Notes: generated from the sequence alone by a model not told the origin. A DNA stretch of 46,138 bases from Lichenibacterium minor (GCF_004137685.1 NZ_QYBB01000035.1:1-46138); one strand, 5' to 3'; shown: positions 9,405 through 17,150, counted from the stretch's first letter. Numbers and translations are program-made.

Positions 9405-9737
9405 CGGACCGGCGGCCCGGACCTCCGGCCCGGCTCCACGCCCTCCGCCGACCGCTCGCGCCCTTAGTCGGCCGAGCCACCACAGTATCGTCGGCGGCTC
9501 GGCGAAATTAAAAGTCCATCGCAAGGAACACGAACGCCTGGATGGGCCTTTTAAGCTCGACATCCAGCGATGGTATCGGCAGTTTGGTTCGGCCTCGAAT
9601 TTCGAGCGGCAATCCCACCCCGCACAGCGGGGCGGCAGGTCGCGCTCGCTGATGTCCCGTTACACGGAGATGCTTGGAAACGCATCCCCGTGCCGCATCA
9701 TCATGCCGACCTTCTCGTCGTTTTTTCGGGGCACTCC
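9405..9737 (+). other. 333-base intergenic region with nested inverted repeats
   Basis: No gene is supported here. It holds an 8-bp inverted repeat (GCCGAGCC at 9471-9478, GGCTCGGC at 9496-9503) that could end transcription of the DUF1275 gene, although an A-rich rather than T-rich stretch follows. It also holds a nested structure at 9516-9573: CCATCGC pairs with GCGATGG, and CTGGATG pairs with CATCCAG inside it. The second lies in the probable leader or promoter region of the stress-protein gene that starts at 9738. The frame is open upstream of 9738, but that extension does not look like protein. Confidence 0.5.
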
Positions 9738-11027
9738 ATGGCCAAGCACAGCATCACAGCCGTCTTCGACACGCGCAGCCACGCCGAGCAGGCCATGGCG
9801 CAGCTGAAATCCTCCGGCATCCCGGCATCCGACATCACGGTGCTGCCGGCCACGGGCGAAACCGGCACCTACACGGACGAGGCCGAGGGCAGGACCCGCG
9901 GCTTCTGGGGATCCTTGGAACAGCTCTTCGGCGGCACCGAGGACCACGCCACCTACGCGGAAAGCATCCGCCGCGGCGGCATCATGCTGTCGGTGCGGGC
10001 CGAGGACGACCGCCTCGACCAGGCGATCGACATCCTGGAGCAGCACGGCTCCGTCGACCTCGACGAGCGCGAAGCGATGTGGCGCAGCGAAGGCTGGGCC
10101 GGCGCGCCGCTGTCCGGCACGGCGGTCACCGGGTCCAGCTCCGCCATGGCGGGCAGCCGCGGCCTCGGCCTGGACGACGCCGGCATGACCGACATGGGCG
10201 ACGCTTCGGGGAGCCGCACCGCCACGCCGGGGCTCGGCATCCTGGGCGCGGGCGCGCTGGGAGCGGGCGCGGGTGCCCTGGGCAGCACCGTCTACGACGA
10301 GCGCCGCGAAGCCGTCACGCCGGTGATGCCGGTCGGCGAGCGCGCGGCCGTCGTCACCGACCGCGCCGTCGCCGACCGCGCCACCGTGCCGGCCGGGGCG
10401 CGAAACGCCGACGAGACCATCAAGGTCTACGAGGAGCGCCTCGACGTCGGCAAGCGCTCGGTCAGCCGCGGCAAGGTGCGGGTGCACACCAGCGTCGTGT
10501 CCCGCGACGTGACGGAAAGCGTGACGCTGCACGGCGAAACCGTGTCGGTCGACCGCCGCGCCGTGGACCGCCCGGTTTCGGCCGCGGCCCTCGACGTCGA
10601 CCCCTTCACCGAGCGCACGATCGAGATGGAAGAGTACGCCGAGGAGGCGGTCGTGGCGAAGTCGGCCCACGTCGTCGAGGAGATCGGCATCCACAAGGAG
10701 GCCGTCGACCGCGTCGAAACCGTGCACGAGACGCTGCGCAAGACGGTGGTCGACATCGAGGACGGGCGTACCGGGGGTGCCGTGTCGGGCGCGCTGGGCC
10801 GCTTCGCCGCCGAGATCCGCGACGACATGGAGGTCGTCGGCTCGGACGGCATGCATGTCGGCACCGTGGACCACATGGACGGCGGCCGCATCAAGCTGAA
10901 GAAGGCCGACGTGGCGGCGGGCGGCGAGCACCACTACCTCGCGCACGACATGGTGCAGTCCGTGGCCGGCAAGGTGATGCTGGCCGTGACGGCGGCGGAA
11001 GCCAAGGCGCGCTGGGCCACGGCCTGA
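9738..11027 (+). CDS. general stress protein with DUF2382 (YsnF/AvaK) and C-terminal DUF2171-like domains
   Basis: This is a 429-residue soluble protein in three parts. Residues 1-100 form a YflT/GSP17M-like alpha/beta domain (ITAVFDTRSHAEQAMAQLKSSG). Residues 130-215 are a low-complexity Gly/Ala/Ser linker. Residues 228-340 are a DUF2382 domain with the paired repeat IKVYEERLDVGKR and VVEEIGIHKEA. The C-terminal 65 residues, with MEVVGSDGMHVGTVDHMDGG, resemble DUF2171. Proteins of this type are linked to desiccation, oxidative and heat stress; the molecular role is not known. The ATG at 9738 was chosen because the N-terminal domain begins there. It is followed 31 bases later by a second, shorter DUF2382 gene. 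Confidence 0.85.
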   Translation: MAKHSITAVFDTRSHAEQAMAQLKSSGIPASDITVLPATGETGTYTDEAEGRTRGFWGSLEQLFGGTEDHATYAESIRRGGIMLSVRAEDDRLDQAIDILEQHGSVDLDEREAMWRSEGWAGAPLSGTAVTGSSSAMAGSRGLGLDDAGMTDMGDASGSRTATPGLGILGAGALGAGAGALGSTVYDERREAVTPVMPVGERAAVVTDRAVADRATVPAGARNADETIKVYEERLDVGKRSVSRGKVRVHTSVVSRDVTESVTLHGETVSVDRRAVDRPVSAAALDVDPFTERTIEMEEYAEEAVVAKSAHVVEEIGIHKEAVDRVETVHETLRKTVVDIEDGRTGGAVSGALGRFAAEIRDDMEVVGSDGMHVGTVDHMDGGRIKLKKADVAAGGEHHYLAHDMVQSVAGKVMLAVTAAEAKARWATA

Positions 11028-11058
11028 CCGCACGGCGGGCCGATCCGGGAGGGACGTG

Positions 11059-11553
11059 ATGACGACATCGACCCCCGCCGGCATCGGCCCGGCCCTCGAT
11101 ACCGAGCGCGACGGCCTCGTCCTGGAGGTCGTCGAGGAACGGCTCGCGGTCGCCAAGCGCAGGGTCGCGAGCGGGACCGTCCGGATCTCCACCACGACCG
11201 AGATGGTGGAGGAGGTCGCCGAGGTCGAGCTCGACCGCTACCGCGTCGAGGTCACCCATGTGCCGGTCGGCCGGATCGTCGACGAAGTCCCGCTCGCGCG
11301 GGCGGAAGGCGACACCACCATCCTGCCCGTGGTGGAAGAGCGGTTCGTCGTGGTGAAGCAGCTCTTCCTCAAGGAGGAGCTGCACATCCGCCACGTCGTC
11401 GAGCGCGAGGTGGCGCGCACGCCCGTCGTCCTCCGCCGGCAGCACGCCACCGTCGACCGGTCGGACGGGACCGCGGCGGAGCCCGCCGCTCAGCCGGCGA
11501 ACCGCGCCGCCGCGGCGGGATCGCCCCAGGCCACGAAGGGGCCGTTGCGGTAA
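11059..11553 (+). CDS. short DUF2382 (YsnF-type) protein
   Basis: This 164-residue protein is essentially a single DUF2382 domain. It has the two family repeats LEVVEERLAVAKRRVASGTVRI and LPVVEERFVVVKQLFLKEELHI, followed by an Ala/Pro-rich tail. It lies 31 bases after the larger DUF2382 gene, so the pair is probably co-expressed as a stress module. GGGAGGG upstream favours the ATG at 11059 (six bases from GGAGG) over the GTG at 11056. The last 64 bases overlap the 3' end of cysQ on the opposite strand, so the tail of this protein and the end of CysQ share DNA. Confidence 0.8.
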   Translation: MTTSTPAGIGPALDTERDGLVLEVVEERLAVAKRRVASGTVRISTTTEMVEEVAEVELDRYRVEVTHVPVGRIVDEVPLARAEGDTTILPVVEERFVVVKQLFLKEELHIRHVVEREVARTPVVLRRQHATVDRSDGTAAEPAAQPANRAAAAGSPQATKGPLR

Positions 11554-12347
11554 TCCGCTTCTGCCTTGCCGTAGGTAAAGGCCGACCCGTCCGGCTTCAG
11601 CACGGCGCCGCCGGCCGCGCGCAGCACGGCATCCGCGGCCGCCGTGTCCCATTCCATCGTGGGCCCGAAGCGCGGGTACACGTCCGCCCCGCCCTCGGCC
11701 ACCACGCAGAACTTGAGGGACGAGCCCGCGGCACGGCGCTCCGACACCGGCAGCCGCGCCAGGAGGGCCTCGGTTTCGGCATCGCCGTGGGACCGGCTCG
11801 CCAGGGCGGTCCAGCCCGCCTCCGGTGCCGGACGGGTACGGAGCGGCCGGTCGTCGAGCGCTTCGGCGAGGGTGGCGCCGGGCGCGATGCGCCGCACGCG
11901 CGCCGTGGCGCCGCCCGACCACAGCCGTTCCAGCACCGGCGCGTAGACGGCGCCCGCCACGGGCACGCCCTCGACGACGAGGCCGATGTTGACCGTGAAC
12001 TCCCCGTTGCGGCCGACGAACTCGCGCGTGCCGTCGAGCGGATCCACCAGGATGAAGCGCGGGCAGCCGGCGAGCCCCTGCCCGCGCGCCGCAGCTTCCT
12101 CGGCCAGCACGGGCCAGCCCGGCAGCCGCTCGGACAGGCGCTGGAGGATCAGCGCCTCCGCCCGCTCGTCGGCCTCGGTGACGGGGCTCTGGTCCGCCTT
12201 GGCCCGCGTTTCCCCGCCGGCGCGATACACCTCCATCACCACGGCGCCGGCTTCCACGCAGAGCGCCGCGAAACAATCCGCCAGGCGGTCGCGCGCGTCG
12301 CCGTCGAGCGGGGCGTCGGGGGTCGGCAGCGGGGGGGAGGTCGGCAT
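11490..12347 (-). CDS. cysQ: 3'(2'),5'-bisphosphate nucleotidase
   Basis: This is a 285-residue member of the inositol monophosphatase superfamily. The metal-binding motifs are present: LAEEAAARG (Glu ligand), DPLDGTREF (the DPLDGT signature) and EWDTAAADAVLRAAGG (WD.A motif). The element GEFTVNIGLV after DPLDGT is typical of CysQ. CysQ removes the 3'-phosphate from adenosine 3',5'-bisphosphate, a by-product of sulfate assimilation, in the cytoplasm. It is convergent with the DUF2382 gene, with a 64-base overlap of 3' ends. No other sulfur-assimilation gene is nearby. Confidence 0.94.
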   Translation of the reverse strand: MPTSPPLPTPDAPLDGDARDRLADCFAALCVEAGAVVMEVYRAGGETRAKADQSPVTEADERAEALILQRLSERLPGWPVLAEEAAARGQGLAGCPRFILVDPLDGTREFVGRNGEFTVNIGLVVEGVPVAGAVYAPVLERLWSGGATARVRRIAPGATLAEALDDRPLRTRPAPEAGWTALASRSHGDAETEALLARLPVSERRAAGSSLKFCVVAEGGADVYPRFGPTMEWDTAAADAVLRAAGGAVLKPDGSAFTYGKAEADYRNGPFVAWGDPAAAARFAG

Positions 12348-12435
12348 GGGGGTCTCGGGGCGAAGGTGTCCCCTGCCCTACGCCATCCGGGCCCGCGGCG
12401 GAACCGCCCGGCCCCCGCCGGCGTGCCCCGGCCGG

Positions 12436-12480
12436 CAAAGACTGGTTAACTTTTTCGGAAGATTGTCTAGGCTATGGGGT
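12436..12480 (+). promoter_or_regulatory. possible chpT promoter with a TTAA half-site
   Basis: A short AT-rich island (GGTTAACTTTTTCGG, then GATTGTCTAGGCTATGG) interrupts very GC-rich sequence about 120-150 bases before chpT. TTAACT and TAGGCT are spaced 16 bases apart and could be -35 and -10 elements. The GTTAAC also resembles a CtrA half-site, which would give feedback from CtrA to its phosphotransferase. No start site is known, so this is a pattern-based guess. Confidence 0.3.
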
Positions 12481-12598
12481 GTCGGTTGAGCCGGAAACCC
12501 TGAGCCGCGTTCGGTGCGCCGATGGCTCCCCACCCCCGTCGGCGCGCGACGGGCCCCGTGCGGGCTCGCGGGCGGCGCCGCATGCAACGGATGCCTCC

Positions 12599-13420
12599 AT
12601 GACCACCATCGCGCTCGAAGCCCTCGACCTCGCGGCCCTCCTCTGCTCGCGCGTCTGCCACGACGTGATCAGCCCGGTCGGCGCCATCGTGAACGGCCTC
12701 GAGGTGCTCGACGAGGAGAAGGATCCCGAGATGCGGACCTTCGCGCTCGACCTCATCAAGAAGAGCGCCACCATGGCATCCGCCAAGCTGCAGTTCTGCC
12801 GGCTCGCCTTCGGGGCGGCGGGCTCGGCCGGCGCGTCCATCGACACGGGCGACGCCGAAACGGTGACCCGCGGCCTGTTCGGCGACGACAAGATCAAGCT
12901 CGACTGGCGCGCGCCGCGCATCCTGATGCCGAAGAACAAGGTCAAGCTGATCCTGAACCTGTGCCTGATCGCGGCCGGCACCATCCCCCGCGGCGGCACG
13001 ATGACGGTGGACGTGGAGGGCCAGGGCGACGAAGCGGCGGTCCGCATCGTCGCCAAGGGCAACTACGCCCGCGTGCCCGCCGGCATCGGCGCGCTGCTCG
13101 CCGGCGCACCCGAGCACGGCACGATCGACGCCCATGCGATCCAGCCCTTCTTCACCGGGCTGGTGGCCCGCGAGGTCGGCATGGTGGCGACCGTTCGCAG
13201 CGAGCCCGAGGGCATCGTGATCGAGGGGCGGCCCGTGGTCGTCGAAACGGCGCTGCACCAGGACGCCGACGCCGCGCAGCCCGACGACGGGCAGCAGGAC
13301 GCCGCCCAGCCCGATGCCGCCCAGCCCGATGCCGCCGACGTGGCGATGGGCCTCGCGGACCAGATGCGGGCCGCCGCGGCCGACGACCTCGCGCCCGCCT
13401 CGCGCGTCGCGGCCGCCTGA
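12599..13420 (+). CDS. chpT: histidine phosphotransferase ChpT
   Basis: ChpT relays phosphate from the hybrid kinase CckA to CtrA (and CpdR) in the alphaproteobacterial cell-cycle phosphorelay. The dimerisation/phosphotransfer helix is clear: LDLAALLCSRVCHDVISPVG with the phospho-accepting His21, followed by the degenerate ATPase-like domain (KNKVKLILNLCLIAAGTIPRGG). The core ends near residue 210. The protein then continues about 60 residues as an acidic, low-complexity tail with tandem AQPDA-type repeats (around residues 220-245), which is longer than expected for the family. The next gene is a single-domain response regulator 19 bases downstream. ctrA lies about 900 bases further on the opposite strand, consistent with a shared pathway. 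Confidence 0.93.
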   Translation: MTTIALEALDLAALLCSRVCHDVISPVGAIVNGLEVLDEEKDPEMRTFALDLIKKSATMASAKLQFCRLAFGAAGSAGASIDTGDAETVTRGLFGDDKIKLDWRAPRILMPKNKVKLILNLCLIAAGTIPRGGTMTVDVEGQGDEAAVRIVAKGNYARVPAGIGALLAGAPEHGTIDAHAIQPFFTGLVAREVGMVATVRSEPEGIVIEGRPVVVETALHQDADAAQPDDGQQDAAQPDAAQPDAADVAMGLADQMRAAAADDLAPASRVAAA

Positions 13421-13439
13421 GACGCGACGGAGGGGCGCC

Positions 13440-13805
13440 ATGACCCGGGTGTTGGTGGTCGACGATTCCAGCGTCATCCGCAAGGTGGCGCGCCGCATCC
13501 TCGAAGGCCTGTCGATCGAGACGGACGAGGCCGACAGCGGCCAGGCGGCGCTCGACGCCTGCGCGGCCGTGATGCCCGACGGCATCCTGCTCGATTGGAA
13601 CATGCCCGAGATGGACGGCTACGCGGTGCTGAAAGCCCTGCGGAGGATGCCGGGCGGCGGCTCGCCCAAGGTGGTGTTCTGCACCACCGAGAACGACGCC
13701 GCTCACGTGTCCAGGGCCCGCCAGGCCGGGGCCGACGACACGATGATGAAGCCCTTCGACAAGGACGTGCTCCGCCTCAAGATGGCGGCCGTCGGGCTGG
13801 TCTGA
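13440..13805 (+). CDS. single-domain response regulator (CheY/DivK-like receiver)
   Basis: This 121-residue protein consists of one receiver domain. The acidic pocket VVDDSS (Asp8, Asp9), phospho-acceptor Asp52 in LLDWNMPEMDGY, Thr in CTTEND and the conserved Lys in MMKPF are all present, so it should be phosphorylatable. There is no output domain. AGGGG lies four bases before the ATG, and the gene follows chpT by 19 bases, indicating co-transcription. The neighbourhood suggests that it takes or drains phosphate in the ChpT/CtrA relay, or serves motility through the nearby flagellar gene. The sequence alone does not distinguish a CheY from a DivK role. Confidence 0.88.
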   Translation: MTRVLVVDDSSVIRKVARRILEGLSIETDEADSGQAALDACAAVMPDGILLDWNMPEMDGYAVLKALRRMPGGGSPKVVFCTTENDAAHVSRARQAGADDTMMKPFDKDVLRLKMAAVGLV

Positions 13806-14260
13806 GGGCGCCGTCCCGAGACCCGCGCGAGCCTTCCTTCGGCGCGCGCCTCGCCGGTGTCGGGACGCGCCCGCCGCAAACCCTGAATGCCGCAGCCCCG
13901 CCTCGCGAGCGGGGTGCGGCGGACCCGCGTCGCGGCGCCGAGCCGAAGCCGTGAGATCCGGAGCCGTGGGATCCGAAGCCGGCCGACGGCCCCGATGGCT
14001 CGTCGGCTTCGGCGCTTCCGCGCCTGCTCCCCGCTTCAGCCCGAGCGCCCCCGAGGGGAGCCACCCCAGGGCCCGCCCGGCTTCCACACCGAAACGTCCG
14101 CTCGTCCCCGCCGGACCACCGCGCGCTCGGCGATCGCGCGGCGGCGCGGTGCCCCGCCGCCCCCTGCCCTCGTCGCGGCGTCGGACGGGCGCCGAGGATG
14201 TCGCCCGAAGCGGCGGCGCGGCCCGTGCCCCCTGCCCGCTTCGCCCGGGGGAGGCCACGA
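13806..14260. other. non-coding gap between the response regulator and the ctrA hairpin
   Basis: Roughly 450 bases with no convincing gene. Open frames exist on both strands but give Arg/Pro/Ala-rich shadow proteins. The stretch 13940-14020 contains degenerate repeats of GGAGCCG and CGAAGCC and an imperfect inverted repeat (CCGAAGCCGGCCGACG with CGTCGGCTTCGG). No tRNA or known RNA was recognised. Confidence 0.5.
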
Positions 14261-14302
14261 ACGCGATGGGCCCCGATCCTCGCGGATCGGGGCCCATCGC
14301 GT
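14261..14302 (-). terminator. 19-bp perfect hairpin downstream of ctrA
   Basis: The arms at 14261-14279 and 14284-14302 are perfectly complementary over 19 bp (ACGCGATGGGCCCCGATCC and its complement) around a TCGC loop. It lies 16 bases after the ctrA stop codon. Neither side has a long T-run, so it may stop transcription poorly on its own, protect the ctrA mRNA 3' end, or act from both directions. Confidence 0.7.
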
Positions 14303-14317
14303 GTCCGCCGGGTCCGC

Positions 14318-15019
14318 TCAGGCGGTGATGCGGTTGTCGGCTTCGGTCGGCTCGCGCAGCACGTAGCCGCGGCCCCACACCGTTTCGATGAAGTTGCGGC
14401 CGTGGCTCGCGTTGGCGAGCTTCTTGCGCAGCTTGCAGATGAACACGTCGATGATCTTCAACTCGGGCTCGTCCATGCCGCCGTAGAGATGGTTGAGGAA
14501 CATCTCCTTCGTCAGCGTCGTGCCCTTCCGGAGCGAAAGCAGCTCCAGCATCTGGTATTCCTTGCCGGTGAGGTGCACGCGGGCCCCCGCCACTTCGACG
14601 GTCTTCTGGTCGAGGTTGACGATGAGGTCGCCCGTGGCGATCACCGACTGGGCATGGCCCTTCGACCGGCGCACGATGGCGTGGATGCGGGCGACCAGCT
14701 CGTCCTTGTGGAAGGGCTTGGTCAGGTAGTCGTCGGCGCCGAAGCCGAGCCCCTTCACCTTGTCCTCGATGCCGGCGAGCCCGGACAGGATCAGGATCGG
14801 CGTCTTGACCTTGGCGACCCGCAGCGTCCGGAGGACCTCGTAGCCCGACATGTCGGGGAGGTTCAGGTCGAGCAGGATGATGTCGTAGTCATACAACTTG
14901 CCGAGATCGATGCCTTCCTCGCCGAGGTCGGTCGTATAAACGTTGAAGTTCTCGGACTTCAGCATCAGTTCGATGCTCTGCGCGGTGGCGCTGTCGTCTT
15001 CGATCAGGAGAACGCGCAT
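14318..15019 (-). CDS. ctrA: cell-cycle transcriptional regulator CtrA
   Basis: CtrA is the OmpR-type master regulator of cell cycle, flagellar and chemotaxis genes in alphaproteobacteria. It has 233 residues. The receiver domain (1-120) has the acid pocket EDD, phospho-acceptor Asp51 in LLDLNLPDMSGYEV and Lys in LTKPFHKDEL. The winged-helix DNA-binding domain (about 130-225) contains LTGKEYQMLELLSLRKGTT, KIIDVFICKLRKKL and ETVWGRGYVLREP, all nearly invariant CtrA sequences. The gene is divergent from fliJ across a 506-base regulatory region and is followed by a strong hairpin. chpT, which phosphorylates CtrA, is nearby. Confidence 0.98.
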   Translation of the reverse strand: MRVLLIEDDSATAQSIELMLKSENFNVYTTDLGEEGIDLGKLYDYDIILLDLNLPDMSGYEVLRTLRVAKVKTPILILSGLAGIEDKVKGLGFGADDYLTKPFHKDELVARIHAIVRRSKGHAQSVIATGDLIVNLDQKTVEVAGARVHLTGKEYQMLELLSLRKGTTLTKEMFLNHLYGGMDEPELKIIDVFICKLRKKLANASHGRNFIETVWGRGYVLREPTEADNRITA

Positions 15020-15525
15020 GTGAGGTCCCCACCCTGTGTCCCGTTGGCCTGGCCCATGATGCGCGCCCCGCGCGGTCCGGCTTCCCGGTCGAGGGCCAGT
15101 GCCGGCCCCGAGCCATCATTCATCATTAGCGGCGAAAGGTTAACGGAACCGCTTTCGTTAAGCCGCGCCGCAGCCTCGGAATGGTCCCTGTCGATCGGCC
15201 CGCCGATCCCGCCGCGCCACGGCCCCCACGTCAACATCCTGCTCGGCCCCGCTCTGGCATCCCGCTCCGCCTCCCCGAGGCGATCACCTCAAAATCGGTG
15301 AACGCGGGCCGGTCGGGCGGGCTCCATCTCGCAATCTTGCGGAAAAAGGTAAACAGCGGGTGAACGCCGCCGTCCGCCGCCGCCGGCGGCATTACCCTTA
15401 CTTTCCGCGGTCGTGGGTAAGGAAGAAGCAACATCCATGGGCGAATGTGCAGCGTCTCGCGGCGTCGGCACGGTTCTGAAGGGTCGAAAAAAAGATTTCC
15501 GCCCCTCGCGTCTTTGGAGTTCTGA
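15020..15525. promoter_or_regulatory. ctrA-fliJ divergent regulatory region
   Basis: This is 506 bases without a supported gene between the divergent starts of ctrA and fliJ. It contains two TTAACG elements in inverted orientation (15140-15145 and 15156-15161, ten bases apart), compatible with CtrA half-sites but not with the canonical TTAA-N7-TTAA spacing. A second inverted pair is TTACCC at 15392-15397 and GGGTAA at 15415-15420, closer to fliJ. No GANTC methylation site was noticed. The arrangement fits autoregulation of ctrA and cell-cycle control of fliJ. Confidence 0.5.
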
Positions 15526-15918
15526 ATGGTGAAGTCGCGGGATCACCTCATCCGCCTCAAACGTTTTCAAGTCGATGAGCGGCGCCGTCGCGTGGCGCAG
15601 ATCGAGTCCATGATCGCGGATTTCGCGCGCATGGTCGTCGATCTCGATCGCGAGATCGCGTCGGAGGAGCAGCGCTCGGGCATCTCGGACCCGACGCACT
15701 ACGCCTACCCAACCTTCGCGCGCGCCGCCGTGGCGCGCCGCGACAACCTGAAGCGGTCCTCGGACGAGCTGAAAGACCAGCTCGACGAGGCGAAGGGTGT
15801 GCTCGGCGAGGCTCAGGACGAGCTGAAGAAGGCCGAAAGCCTCGACGGCCGGGACAAGATGCCCGCCATCGAAGCCGCCACGCGCGACATGGGCCTGGCA
15901 CGGCTGGCCAGGGCCTGA
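15526..15918 (+). CDS. fliJ: flagellar export chaperone FliJ
   Basis: This is a 130-residue, highly charged, nearly all-helical protein predicted to form an antiparallel coiled coil. It has the FliJ pattern: an N-terminal RLKRFQVDERRRRVAQIESMI helix, a central break at SDPTHYAYPTFARAAV and a second long helix rich in Lys/Glu. FliJ acts in the flagellar type III export apparatus with the ATPase FliI. In many Hyphomicrobiales fliJ lies divergent from ctrA and near fliI. Here the downstream gene is instead a cation exchanger, so no fliI is adjacent. Confidence rests on size, charge pattern and the ctrA neighbour. Confidence 0.85.
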   Translation: MVKSRDHLIRLKRFQVDERRRRVAQIESMIADFARMVVDLDREIASEEQRSGISDPTHYAYPTFARAAVARRDNLKRSSDELKDQLDEAKGVLGEAQDELKKAESLDGRDKMPAIEAATRDMGLARLARA

Positions 15919-15982
15919 CGGCTGGGGGAGCGGGGCCGAACGAGGGCCCACGGCAACGCTCACGCCGCTGGCGCATTGAGGC

Positions 15983-17068
15983 ATGGCGCTTCCCGGAGAT
16001 GCCATGCTCGCCCTGCTCCCCCTCGCCGCCGTCCCCGTGTCGGCCGCGCTCCACTATCTCGTGGGCGCGTCGCCGCTCTGGGTCTTCGCCACCGCCTCGC
16101 TCGGCGTCATGGCGCTGGCCTACCACATCAGCGAAGCCACCGAAGCGGTCGCCGAAACCGCCGGTCCGGCCATCGGCGGCCTCCTCAACGTCAGCTTCGG
16201 CTCCGTCGCCGAGCTGGTGCTGGCGATCTTCGTGCTGGCCGACGGCCAGGCCGGCGTGGTGCGGGCGCAGATCACCGGCTCCATCATCGGCACGGGGCTG
16301 CTCGGGCTCGGGCTCGCCATCCTGGTCGGCGGCCTGACCCGCGAGCGGCAAACCTTCAAGCGCGAGCGCGCCGGCCTGCTGTCGAGCCTGCTCATCGTGG
16401 TGCTGATCGCCCTGCTGCTGCCGGCGGTGTTCGACATGGTGGTGCGGGCGGACCCGAAGGGCGCCGACGTGGCGCTGTCCGACGAGCACCTGAGCCTCGG
16501 CGTGTCGGCCGTGTTGCTGGCGCTCTATGCCGGCAACCTGGTCTACACGCTGATCACACACCGCGACGTGTTTTCGCGTGGCGGCGGGGAAGCGAAGGGC
16601 GGCGGGGGCAGCCTGTGGCGGCCGCTCGGCATCATGGTGGGCGGCACGGCCGTGCTGGCCTTCGAGGCCGAGCTCGTGTCGGGCGCGCTCGAAGCCACCG
16701 CGTCCCAACTCCACCTGTCGCCGCTGTTCCTGGGCGTCGTCGTCCTGGCGCTGGTGGGCACGTCGGCGGACCTGTTCGCCGCGATGCTCTTCGCCCACCG
16801 CGACCGCATGGGCCTCGTGATGGACATCTGCATCGGCTCCGCCATCCAGGTCGCCCTGGTGGTGGCGCCGCTGCTCGTCGTCGCGTCCTTCCTGCTCGGG
16901 CACCCGATGACGCTGGTCTTCGGCAACCCGCTCGACCTCTTCGCCATCGCGGCGACGGCCTTCGCCGTCAACGCGGTCGCGTCGGACGGCGAAACGACGT
17001 GGTTCGAGGGGCTGCTGCTCGTCGGCGTCTACGCGCTGCTCGCGCTGGCCTTCCTTTTCGCCGGATGA
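15983..17068 (+). CDS. calcium/proton exchanger (CAX/ChaA-type) membrane protein
   Basis: This 361-residue protein has about ten or eleven hydrophobic helices, organised as two homologous halves typical of the CaCA superfamily. The first alpha-repeat is GGLLNVSFGSVAELVLAIF (around residues 67-85), and the second is VVLALVGTSADLFAAMLFA (around 252-270). The acidic residues (Glu, Asp) of the exchanger motifs are retained. The usual Asn of the GNAxE signature is Ser in the first repeat and Thr in the second, so cation selectivity may differ from ordinary Ca2+/H+ antiporters. An acidic regulatory loop is absent; a Gly-rich loop joins the halves (SRGGGEAKGGGGS). The gene follows fliJ by 64 bases. 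Confidence 0.85.
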   Translation: MALPGDAMLALLPLAAVPVSAALHYLVGASPLWVFATASLGVMALAYHISEATEAVAETAGPAIGGLLNVSFGSVAELVLAIFVLADGQAGVVRAQITGSIIGTGLLGLGLAILVGGLTRERQTFKRERAGLLSSLLIVVLIALLLPAVFDMVVRADPKGADVALSDEHLSLGVSAVLLALYAGNLVYTLITHRDVFSRGGGEAKGGGGSLWRPLGIMVGGTAVLAFEAELVSGALEATASQLHLSPLFLGVVVLALVGTSADLFAAMLFAHRDRMGLVMDICIGSAIQVALVVAPLLVVASFLLGHPMTLVFGNPLDLFAIAATAFAVNAVASDGETTWFEGLLLVGVYALLALAFLFAG

Positions 17069-17150
17069 GGCTCGCCATTGCGGAGCGCATCGGCGAGGAC
17101 TATGCAACGCCCTCGCGTTCCGCCAACACCCGTCCCGAGGAGAAGATCAC

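Noticed and set aside
9525..9700. Possible general-stress sigma factor (EcfG) promoter upstream of the DUF2382 gene
   Set aside because: GGAAC is present at 9525, but the expected CGTT at the proper spacing is not, so the motif pair is incomplete.
13887..14366. Plus-strand open frame downstream of the response regulator
   Set aside because: The product is Arg/Pro-rich, no ribosome binding site was noted, and it overlaps the 3' end of ctrA and the hairpin.
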